A DNA stretch of 64,000 nucleotides, taken from assembly GCF_009846745.1 (NCBI RefSeq), contig NZ_AQPF01000009.1, positions 62,001-126,000 on the forward strand. Direction: 5' to 3'. The DNA is from Alloalcanivorax xiamenensis. GTDB lineage: Bacteria > Pseudomonadota > Gammaproteobacteria > Pseudomonadales > Alcanivoracaceae. Shown here in pieces: positions 57,200 to 64,000 of the stretch (positions are counted from its first letter, which is position 1; the number at the start of each line of letters is the position of its first letter). A program made the position numbers and the translations under genes. Below the pieces are notes generated by a model that did not search any database, had not been told where the DNA came from, and saw only the letters and a list, made by a program, of their open reading frames with translations.

Positions 57200-58398
57200 C
57201 CGGCCTGCTCCACCCGAATACGCGCGGTAACCCCATTGGGGCCGTTGCGATAGTTGGCGATGGACGCGTTAACGCCTTTTTCCCGTAATGCGGTTTGCAG
57301 TTTCTCCAGGTCGGCGTATTCCTTGGCACCCAGATCCAGCAGCAGGTTGCCCTGACGCTCATCGAATTGCAGCCGTTTGGGCTCCACCTTACTGGCGGAC
57401 AGCACCGCGGCCACCGAAGGCAGCACCTGGAACAACCGGGCATTGCCCGTGGCGCCACCGCCATTGGAAAGACGGGCCAGACGGGCCTCGAACTGCCGTC
57501 GCAAACCGGCGGTGGCCCGGTCCCCGGGGAACAGGCTCTGATAGAGTTTGCCGGCGTCGGCGAAGGCCTGATCGGCGGCCCGTTCATAGCGCCAGGTCTG
57601 GACACCGAGCGCCACCAGAGAGAGCACGAACACCGCCGCGGCCAACCCCAACACCGGTTTCCACGGGGCCCATGGAGAAGGCGCGCCCCGGCGATTCTGA
57701 CGCGGCGCCAGGGCCCCCTGCAGAATTTCCACCGTACCGGCCTCGTTAATGCCGTCCCGAAGTTGCTGAAACAGCGCGGTGGGAGAGTCCACACGGGCCA
57801 GAGGCTGTTCCGGGTCATTCGGCGCGGGTTCCGCGGCAGCGGTGATGTCTTCCTCGTCCGGAGCCGTGCACAGCGCCATCAGTGAGCTGAGCTGGGCCTC
57901 ATCGGCGTAACTCAGAGCCCGTTCGCGATCCAGTACCAGCGTCTGGCAACCAGGTATCGCCACCGCCACAGGCGCGGCGCGGGACAACACATCCCCCAGG
58001 GACTTGAGGCTGCTGATGTGCACTTGGGCATCCCTGGCCAGAGTCAGCAGCGCATCCAGCGCCTCGCGGTCCACCACGGTGACCGGGTAGCGGCCGTGAT
58101 CGCCCTTGCCGGCGGCAAACCAGAGCCGCTCGGGCGCGTCCAGTAGCTGCTCCTCCAACAGAAAAGGCAGCACCCTTTGCAGGTGACGCGCCTGCTTCCG
58201 GGACAGATTGACATGGGTGCACAGGGCATCGGCGCCGCCGATGACGATCCGCGCACCGCCGCCCCGCAGCGCCTCCAGAGCCTGCGACAGACTGCCCTCG
58301 CTGACCGGGTCCGCCGGCGATTCCTGGTACAGCGCCGGGCTTTCGGCGAGTCCATTACGGAATGCCCCCGGGGCCAGATAAATCAGTGCTGTGGCCAC
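57196..58398 (-). CDS. gspL: Type II secretion protein GspL
   Basis: GspL, 400 aa, which links the cytoplasmic ATPase GspE to the inner-membrane platform. Residues 1-190 fit the actin-like cytoplasmic domain (SLKSLGDVLSRAAPVAVAIP), a single membrane helix lies at about 248-268 (VLGLAAAVFVLSLVALGVQ), and the periplasmic ferredoxin-like domain follows. The gene is 77 bases downstream of gspK and overlaps gspM by 4 bases. Confidence 0.9.
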   Translation of the reverse strand: MATALIYLAPGAFRNGLAESPALYQESPADPVSEGSLSQALEALRGGGARIVIGGADALCTHVNLSRKQARHLQRVLPFLLEEQLLDAPERLWFAAGKGDHGRYPVTVVDREALDALLTLARDAQVHISSLKSLGDVLSRAAPVAVAIPGCQTLVLDRERALSYADEAQLSSLMALCTAPDEEDITAAAEPAPNDPEQPLARVDSPTALFQQLRDGINEAGTVEILQGALAPRQNRRGAPSPWAPWKPVLGLAAAVFVLSLVALGVQTWRYERAADQAFADAGKLYQSLFPGDRATAGLRRQFEARLARLSNGGGATGNARLFQVLPSVAAVLSASKVEPKRLQFDERQGNLLLDLGAKEYADLEKLQTALREKGVNASIANYRNGPNGVTARIRVEQAG

Positions 58399-58475
58399 AA
58401 ATTTCGTCCTTTTCCGTTGTGGGAACAGGGTTTCTGTTCTCTGCCCGTTTTCACCACCCGCGCCACCTTTGCCGG

Positions 58476-59567
58476 TCAGCCATTCGGGTTCAGCTCCACG
58501 GTATTATTGCTTTCGTTTTCCGCATTGTAGAAGGGATTGCAGGCCGGTTCGAGGGGGCTCAGCAGTGGCGTTACCTGACGGCTGAACACCCGGGTTCCAT
58601 CCGGCCCGCCCTGGGAGGAACGGCGCAACCGGCTGACCAGGCGGCTGACCTGCCCGTCCACCTCCACATCCACCATGATCTGAAAGTATTCGCTGCCCAC
58701 CGTCAGCATGCCTGACAGATTCTGTTTTTGCTCGTCTTCCAGGGACGTAAACGGGGCCAGAGCCATGACGTCCTCGACATTGGCGATCGGCCCTTCCTCG
58801 CGCAAGGCGATTACCGCTTCGGCGGCGTCGTTGCCCGCCACGGTCCCCAGTACCGCGTCCAGCACTGGCCGCGGCGCGGTGTTGACGTTCAGCTTGGTAC
58901 CCGACGGCAACGCGGTGAACAGCCCCCACATCATCATGTCAGGAAACAGATCCTCGACGGTGAAGCTGCGCAATGCCCGCAATTCGGTTTCATGCGCCAC
59001 CGCCATGTTGGGTGTGCGGCGGGAGCGGTACTCGGTGTCTTCCGCGCCTTCCACGTTGTCCACGATGTTGTTGGTATCAATCCAATCGGCCATTTCATTG
59101 GACAGCAGAGAAGCCTTGTTCGGTTCCGGCAGCAGTTGCTCCAGCAATCGCCGCAAGCGCTCGCGGTTATCCTCATTGCGCTCAAACCCGGGACCGCTGG
59201 CGGTGCCCAGCCAGTTAAGGTTGAACCGGCCTTGCAGGTCCTGCACCGAGGCACTGAGGATGGCGTCTTCATAGGGCGTGGCGGGCAGTTCCACCGCCCA
59301 TTGTTCTTCCACGCAGTCGTCCACCATGGCGTTGTTGCGCTTGTCGTCCTCGAGATCGTCGATCAGACCCTGCGTGGCCACGACTTCCACCGCCATGGCG
59401 TATTGATAACGCTTGTCCCATTGCAACAGATTGTCAGCGCGGGTGCGGAAACGATCCTGGCGGAACATCACTTCCGTGGCCACGGCGGCGAGGATCGCGA
59501 ACAGCATCAACACGATAATCAGCGCCATGCCACGTTGGCGTCGCGGGCTCATCGAGGTCACGCCCAT
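58476..59567 (-). CDS. gspK: Type II secretion minor pseudopilin GspK
   Basis: GspK, 363 aa, the large minor pseudopilin that caps the pilus tip with GspI and GspJ. The prepilin region is RRQRGMALIIVLMLFAILAA, cleavable after the glycine, and the protein carries the GspK-specific large inserted domain with helix-hairpin-helix-like and calcium-binding acidic stretches (DDLEDDKRNNAMVDDC). The ATG at 59567 overlaps the end of gspJ; an in-frame ATG 15 bases on is equally close to the processing site. Confidence 0.92.
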   Translation of the reverse strand: MGVTSMSPRRQRGMALIIVLMLFAILAAVATEVMFRQDRFRTRADNLLQWDKRYQYAMAVEVVATQGLIDDLEDDKRNNAMVDDCVEEQWAVELPATPYEDAILSASVQDLQGRFNLNWLGTASGPGFERNEDNRERLRRLLEQLLPEPNKASLLSNEMADWIDTNNIVDNVEGAEDTEYRSRRTPNMAVAHETELRALRSFTVEDLFPDMMMWGLFTALPSGTKLNVNTAPRPVLDAVLGTVAGNDAAEAVIALREEGPIANVEDVMALAPFTSLEDEQKQNLSGMLTVGSEYFQIMVDVEVDGQVSRLVSRLRRSSQGGPDGTRVFSRQVTPLLSPLEPACNPFYNAENESNNTVELNPNG

Positions 59568-60181
59568 GGATTCACCACGGTGCGGAAGAAACGGTGCAAC
59601 ACGTCGCCACTTTCCAGTTCGACACTGATTTCAACGCTGCGCGGCAAACGCTGCAGCCAGACCGGCTGGGTCGCCACGTTCGGCTCGGGCCAGAATTCCA
59701 GCCATTGCCATTCACCCTGGTCGTTCTGATCCAGGTAGCGCACGGTGAACCGCTTGACGTTGTCGATCAGAATGTCTTCCTGATACTCCGTGGCCACGGT
59801 GGTGTCGAGTACCGGCCAGTAGCGCCGGTACAAAGTACCGTTCTCGAAAACGTAGATGACCCTCTGCATCTCGCTACGGCGGCGCAGTTGGAAGGGGTTG
59901 GACCAGCCCAGGCGAGTGAACTCCACGTACTGCTCGGTGCCGATCATGGCCGGCTGGTAGTCGCCATAGCCATCACGAACAGGGCGGGAAATAAGCTGCT
60001 CGAAATCGAGGGTGAGATAGGTCGCCGCGCGCTGGCTGTTTTCCATCTCGGCGGCGCCTTCCGCCAGTTGCTCCCGGCTGTCCAGCGCATTGCTGAGAAA
60101 CTCCACCGCCACTATGTACATCATGGCGAAGATGCCGATCACCACCAGCATTTCCAGCAAGGTAAAGCCACGCTGGCGCAT
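59558..60181 (-). CDS. gspJ: Type II secretion minor pseudopilin GspJ
   Basis: GspJ, 207 aa. The prepilin signal is very short: MRQRGFTLLEMLVVIGIFAM with cleavage after G5 and the glutamate at mature position +5. The remaining soluble domain is rich in beta strands (RVIYVFENGTLYRRYWP), as in the tip complex GspI-J-K. The ATG overlaps the gspI stop as TAATG, and its end overlaps gspK by 10 bases. Confidence 0.92.
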   Translation of the reverse strand: MRQRGFTLLEMLVVIGIFAMMYIVAVEFLSNALDSREQLAEGAAEMENSQRAATYLTLDFEQLISRPVRDGYGDYQPAMIGTEQYVEFTRLGWSNPFQLRRRSEMQRVIYVFENGTLYRRYWPVLDTTVATEYQEDILIDNVKRFTVRYLDQNDQGEWQWLEFWPEPNVATQPVWLQRLPRSVEISVELESGDVLHRFFRTVVNPWA

Positions 60182-60588
60182 TATCCCCCCGGGTTATTCT
60201 GATTGTTCATGGCGGCGGCGGGTTTGCCAATCAGGCTGGCCAGGCTGTACGCCAGCCCCATCTCCTCATCACCGATCAGCGGGCCCACGTCGATATCCAC
60301 GCGGCGGGTATCCGGATACGGACCGTCGCTGATTTTGGTCTGCACCCACCATTCACGCTCGCCATGTTTGACGCGGTCATCCTGCTCACCGTTTTCCGGC
60401 CACAGTTGGAAGGTCTGCATCTCCACCAGCTTGTCCGCCGCGACCATATAAGCGAGCCGGGTATCATCGATGTTGCGATAGGCCACCGCACTGGCACCAA
60501 GCGTTTGCCCGAGCGCGATCATCGCCAGGGACAGGACGGCCAGGGCCAGCAACACTTCCACCAGAGTGAACCCGCTTTGCGTTTTCAT
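60181..60588 (-). CDS. gspI: Type II secretion minor pseudopilin GspI
   Basis: GspI, 135 aa, minor pseudopilin that nucleates the tip with GspJ and GspK. Prepilin motif MKTQSGFTLVEVLLALAVLS with cleavage after G6. The C-terminal part (GEREWWVQTKISDGPYPDTR) fits the family's small beta domain. ATGA overlap with the end of gspH and a TAATG junction with gspJ show tight translational coupling. Confidence 0.93.
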   Translation of the reverse strand: MKTQSGFTLVEVLLALAVLSLAMIALGQTLGASAVAYRNIDDTRLAYMVAADKLVEMQTFQLWPENGEQDDRVKHGEREWWVQTKISDGPYPDTRRVDIDVGPLIGDEEMGLAYSLASLIGKPAAAMNNQNNPGG

Positions 60589-61304
60589 TCCTCGTCTCGC
60601 TTAAGGTTGAACAGACTGCCGGGATCCTCGCTGCTTCGGGTGCGCATCTCACGGATGGTCTGACTACGCTCTTCCTCTTCGCGCACGGCCTCCACATCAT
60701 CCGGATCGCGAATCTGCCCCAGAGCGGTGAGACGCCGGCGAACTTCCAGATCCGGCTCGTTGATGGCACGGAGTGTGAGCAACACCGGCGTGGTCTCACC
60801 ACTGGGGAAGAAAAACACCTGGGGTAATGGCTCTGAGCGGGCCTCTTCATCCTTCTCGGACTGCTCTTTGTCCAGCAGCCCGATACCTCCGGAGAACTTG
60901 CTGTCATCCACCAGACGCTCCGCCACGTCCCCGAGATTCACTGGTGTCACCCGGTCATCGTCGTCGCGCTCCAGCTCCTCCACTTCCCACAGCAATTCGA
61001 TGCCCTCGGGCAAGGACTCGGCACTCAGGCCGTTGCCCTCCGCCGGGCGGAATACACGCGCGCCCACATCGTATTCCACCGGAGTCCAGCCGCGGTCAGT
61101 AAAACGCATCGCCATCAGCCTGCCGGAAAACAGGCTTTGCTCGTTGAGCAATACCAGTTGGTCCGTGAGTTTGGCCACATTGGTGTCCAATTGACGGCCG
61201 TCATCGGTCCACACCGGCACCACCAGCACGGCCAGCGACAGCAATGCCATGAGGCCGATAACCACCAGGATTTCCAGCAGGGTGAAACCGCGCTGCATGC
61301 GCAT
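60585..61304 (-). CDS. gspH: Type II secretion minor pseudopilin GspH, with extended C-terminus
   Basis: GspH, 239 aa, joining the tip complex to the GspG filament. Prepilin motif MRMQRGFTLLEILVVIGLMA with cleavage after G6. It is longer than most GspH proteins (about 160-200 aa): the region after about residue 110 is rich in Asp and Glu, and the last 40 residues are a charged helix (REEEERSQTIREMRTRSSED). I chose ATG 61304 with GGAAGGAT upstream; the longer frame has no prepilin logic. gspG ends 31 bases upstream. Confidence 0.9.
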   Translation of the reverse strand: MRMQRGFTLLEILVVIGLMALLSLAVLVVPVWTDDGRQLDTNVAKLTDQLVLLNEQSLFSGRLMAMRFTDRGWTPVEYDVGARVFRPAEGNGLSAESLPEGIELLWEVEELERDDDDRVTPVNLGDVAERLVDDSKFSGGIGLLDKEQSEKDEEARSEPLPQVFFFPSGETTPVLLTLRAINEPDLEVRRRLTALGQIRDPDDVEAVREEEERSQTIREMRTRSSEDPGSLFNLKRDEE

Positions 61305-61335
61305 GACAGATCCTTCCGGCCGTCGGTCGCCGACG

Positions 61336-61767
61336 CTAGTTGCTGCTTTCGCGCCAACTGATGTCGGCGTCCACGCCAGTGCCGCCTTCGGCGCCGTCCG
61401 CGCCCAGGGAGTAAAGATCGAAGGGACCGTCCACACCCGGACTCAGATAGACGTAATCATTGCCCCAGGGGTCTTCGGGGATCTGCGGGAGGTAGCCCCC
61501 TTCAGGCCATTTTTTCGCCGACGCCGGACGCTCCACCAGAGCCCGGATACCTTCCTCGGTACTCGGATAACGACCGTTATTGAACTTGTACATGTCCAGC
61601 TGCTGGACAATGCGGGACATATTGGTCTTGGCGATATCGACCTTCGCTTGCTCCCCCTGGCCGATCACGTTGGGCACGATCATCGCCGCCAACAGGCCGA
61701 GAATCGCCACCACCACCATGATTTCCAGGAGGGTAAAACCGCGCTGGTTCCGTCGCTTGGTTTTCAT
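61336..61767 (-). CDS. gspG: Type II secretion major pseudopilin GspG
   Basis: GspG, 143 aa, the main subunit of the pseudopilus. Prepilin motif RRNQRGFTLLEIMVVVAILG with cleavage after G10 and E+5. The mature domain has the conserved NNGRYPSTEEGIRALVERP and the calcium-binding loop DPWGNDYVYLSPGVDGPFDL. It is followed by gspH and preceded by gspF with 44 bases between. Confidence 0.96.
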   Translation of the reverse strand: MKTKRRNQRGFTLLEIMVVVAILGLLAAMIVPNVIGQGEQAKVDIAKTNMSRIVQQLDMYKFNNGRYPSTEEGIRALVERPASAKKWPEGGYLPQIPEDPWGNDYVYLSPGVDGPFDLYSLGADGAEGGTGVDADISWRESSN

Positions 61768-61811
61768 CTGTTCACCTTCTTTACGTTGTCGAGCATCTAG
61801 GAAAAAAGGGA

Positions 61812-63032
61812 TTATCCCGCCATGAAGTTGTTCATCTGCAAGATCGGCAGCATCACCGCCAGGACAATCATAATCACGAATCCCGCCATCACCAGCAGCA
61901 TGATCGGCCCCAGCAGCCCCACAAGAGTACTGACCGTACTATTGAGCTCCCGTTCCTGGTAATCCGCTGCCCGGGTGAGCATATGATCCAGTTCGCCGGA
62001 CGTTTCACCACTGGCGATCATCTGCACCAACATGGGTGGGAAAAAGCCACTCTTGTCCAGCGCACGGCTGAGGTTGCCACCTTCGCGCACCCGTGCCGCC
62101 GCATTCTTGACTGCCTCGCGGATGGCCAGATTACCGACCACCTGGGCCGCGATGAACAGAGCGTCCACCAACGGTACGCCGGAACGCCCGAGAATCCCCA
62201 GTGTACTGGCCAGGCGGGCGCTGTCCGAAGCGCGCAGCATGGTCCCCACCAGAGGGGTATTGACCAGGCGCCGATGCACCCGCAGACGGAATGCCGGTTC
62301 ACGCAAGGCACGGGCAAACAGCACAATGGCCGCGATGATGGCCAGTATCACCAGCCAGCCCCAATCGCGGGAAAAATCACTAAGCCAGATCACCACCTCG
62401 GTGATGGTGGGCAACTTCTGATCGCGGTTTTCGAACACCGCCACCATTTTCGGCACCACGAAGGTCATCAGGAAGGCGATCAACACCATGGAAAAAACCA
62501 TGATGAAGGCCGGGTAGATCATCGCTTGTGATACCGACCGGCCGGTGTCATGACGGGTTTCCAGATAATCGGCCAGTTGCTCGAGTACCTGCTCCAGATG
62601 CCCGCTCTGTTCACCGGCGGCCACCGTCGCCCGGTACATCTCCGGGAACGCTCGCGGGAACTCCGCCAAGGCGCGGGCCAGACTGAAGCCCTCCAGAACC
62701 TTGGCGCGTACCGCCATCATGATCCGTTCGACGCGCGGGTTGGCGGCCTGCTTGGCCACCGCGGAGAGCGCCTGTTCCACCGGCAGGCCGGATTTCAGCA
62801 ATGTGGCCAACTGGCGTGTTACCAGGGCCTGCTCGGCGCTCTTGAGCTTGTTGGAGCCCCCGGAGAGGCGTAGTCCGCCCTGCCCGCCGCGATCACGGGT
62901 TTCCACCACTTCCAGCGGCACCCAGCCTTTATCACGCAACTGTTGACGGACCTGGCGGGCACTGTCGGCCTCGGCGGTGCCTTTTTTGACTTTGCCCCGG
63001 TGGTCCAGGGAACGATATTCAAACGCGGGCAT
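61812..63032 (-). CDS. gspF: Type II secretion inner-membrane platform protein GspF
   Basis: GspF, 406 aa, the polytopic platform protein, with two homologous cytoplasmic T2SSF domains (RQLATLLKSGLPVEQALSAV and LGILGRSGVPLVDALFIAA) and three membrane helices, the last at the C-terminus. MPAFEYRSLDHRGKVKKGTA is the typical start. A 167-base gap separates it from gspE, unusual in this otherwise packed operon. Confidence 0.95.
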   Translation of the reverse strand: MPAFEYRSLDHRGKVKKGTAEADSARQVRQQLRDKGWVPLEVVETRDRGGQGGLRLSGGSNKLKSAEQALVTRQLATLLKSGLPVEQALSAVAKQAANPRVERIMMAVRAKVLEGFSLARALAEFPRAFPEMYRATVAAGEQSGHLEQVLEQLADYLETRHDTGRSVSQAMIYPAFIMVFSMVLIAFLMTFVVPKMVAVFENRDQKLPTITEVVIWLSDFSRDWGWLVILAIIAAIVLFARALREPAFRLRVHRRLVNTPLVGTMLRASDSARLASTLGILGRSGVPLVDALFIAAQVVGNLAIREAVKNAAARVREGGNLSRALDKSGFFPPMLVQMIASGETSGELDHMLTRAADYQERELNSTVSTLVGLLGPIMLLVMAGFVIMIVLAVMLPILQMNNFMAG

Positions 63033-63199
63033 GATGGTGACCTGTTACTGCGTACCCAAAGGCGCAAAGTGCGGGCACTGTCACCGCAAACCATGACCGT
63101 TGCATGACAAACTCTTGCCGGCCGTCTTCGATTACTCGAATTACATACTTCACGACATGTCTCCATGCGCCTTTCCGGCGTCTTATTGGAAGCGACGAA

Positions 63200-64000
63200 T
63201 CAATCTTCCCGAGTGACCCGCAGCACTTCCTCGATGGTGGTTTCTCCGGCCAGCACCTTGCGCCAGCCGTCATCACGGATGCTCGGCGTCAAAGTGCGGG
63301 CGTGACGGGCCAGCTTCAGTTCGCCGGCGCGATCATGAATCAGCTGACGCATGGGCTCATCGATGATCACCAGCTCATAGATACCGGTACGTCCGCGATA
63401 ACCTTGGTGGTTGCATTTTTCACAGCCCACCGGGCGATACAGGGTCGCCTCCTGGTCCGCCGCCAGCCCCATCATCTCGCGCTCGCTCTCGGTGGGTTGA
63501 TGGCCTTCCTTGCAATCATCGCAAAGCACTCGCACCAACCGTTGAGCCAGGGCTCCAAGCAAGGAGCTGGAGAGCAGGAAAGGTTCGATACCCATGTCCT
63601 GCAAACGGGTCACCGCGCCCACCGCTGTATTGGTGTGCAGGGTGGAAAGCACCAGGTGACCGGTCAGGGACGCCTGCACGGCGATCTCCGCGGTTTCCAG
63701 GTCCCGGATCTCCCCCACCATCACCACGTCCGGGTCCTGACGCAGGATGGCGCGCAGGCCACGGGCGAAGGTCATATCCACCTTGCTGTTGACCTGGGTC
63801 TGCCCTATCCCTTCCAACTGATATTCGATCGGGTCTTCCACGGTCAGGATATTGCGGGTGGATTCGTTCAGCTCGGTGAGGGATGCGTACAAAGTGGTGG
63901 TTTTACCGGAACCCGTGGGCCCGGTGACCAGAATGATGCCGTGGGGTTTGTGGATCAGCTCGCGCATGCGCGCGTCACACACTTCCCCCATGCCCAAGTG
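63200..64000 (-). CDS. gspE: Type II secretion ATPase GspE (C-terminal part, cut by window edge)
   Basis: C-terminal 266 codons of GspE, the hexameric ATPase that drives pseudopilus assembly; the gene continues past 64000. Visible are Walker A GPTGSGKTTTLYA, the Asp box LTVEDPIEYQLEGIGQ, Walker B VMVGEIRDLETAE, the His box LSTLHTNTA, and the tetracysteine zinc site CDDCK ... CEKCNHQG. The His box and zinc module are typical of GspE rather than PilT. It is the first gene seen of the operon; gspC and gspD are not in the window. Confidence 0.94.
   Translation of the reverse strand, partial: HLGMGEVCDARMRELIHKPHGIILVTGPTGSGKTTTLYASLTELNESTRNILTVEDPIEYQLEGIGQTQVNSKVDMTFARGLRAILRQDPDVVMVGEIRDLETAEIAVQASLTGHLVLSTLHTNTAVGAVTRLQDMGIEPFLLSSSLLGALAQRLVRVLCDDCKEGHQPTESEREMMGLAADQEATLYRPVGCEKCNHQGYRGRTGIYELVIIDEPMRQLIHDRAGELKLARHARTLTPSIRDDGWRKVLAGETTIEEVLRVTRED

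Overview
This 64 kb window looks like ordinary chromosome from a GC-rich, aerobic gammaproteobacterium. Gene content and order (fimL-nudC, cysI-DUF934, thrH-cysB, an mtn salvage operon, a general secretion operon) recall Pseudomonas and especially marine hydrocarbon degraders of the Alcanivorax/Alloalcanivorax type. A haloalkane dehalogenase-like enzyme and Pseudomonas-style REP elements fit that placement, which is an inference from family knowledge. No rRNA, CRISPR array, prophage or intact insertion sequence was seen.

Layout. 0-8.6 kb: yaaA, a small membrane protein, an MBL-fold hydrolase, corA, an AlkB-type dioxygenase, a fused SpmA/SpmB-like membrane protein, the periplasmic protease prc and an alpha/beta hydrolase. 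8.8-13.4 kb: an ABC1 kinase and the three-gene proton-translocating transhydrogenase operon (pntAA-pntAB-pntB), bounded by terminators. 13.4-15.5 kb: an ECF sigma factor and its membrane anti-sigma factor, divergent from two small exported Pro/Gly/Asp-rich proteins; the two promoters match each other. 15.5-27.2 kb: thpR, rimO with a DMT permease, a lipoprotein hydrolase, a methyltransferase, a Lon protease, a broken rluA, a SET-domain protein, the haloalkane dehalogenase, a UbiB-type kinase and an M48 protease.

27.3-43.7 kb: nfuA with an IscR type-1 site, a MATE pump behind a 110 bp inverted repeat, cysI-DUF934, zntB, yhdH, sohB, nudC (N-terminus frameshifted) coupled to fimL, thrH, cysB, a 5'-nucleotidase, an AlgP-like basic coiled coil and several conserved unknowns. 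43.9-53.8 kb: a PGPGW-like membrane protein, mtnA-mtnB-mtnD-mtnC, rlmG, tRNA-Pro(CGG), a DUF481 porin-like protein and metH behind a clear sigma70 promoter. MtnABDC rebuild the methionine precursor from methylthioribose phosphate and MetH remethylates homocysteine, so two halves of the methionine cycle sit close together.

53.9-64 kb, minus strand: a type II secretion operon gspE-F-G-H-I-J-K-L-M that continues into a DUF1461 membrane protein and a PEP-synthase-like protein that lacks its phospho-histidine. The most unusual items are this appendage to the secretion operon, the sigma/anti-sigma locus with mirrored promoters, and the two disrupted genes rluA and nudC.
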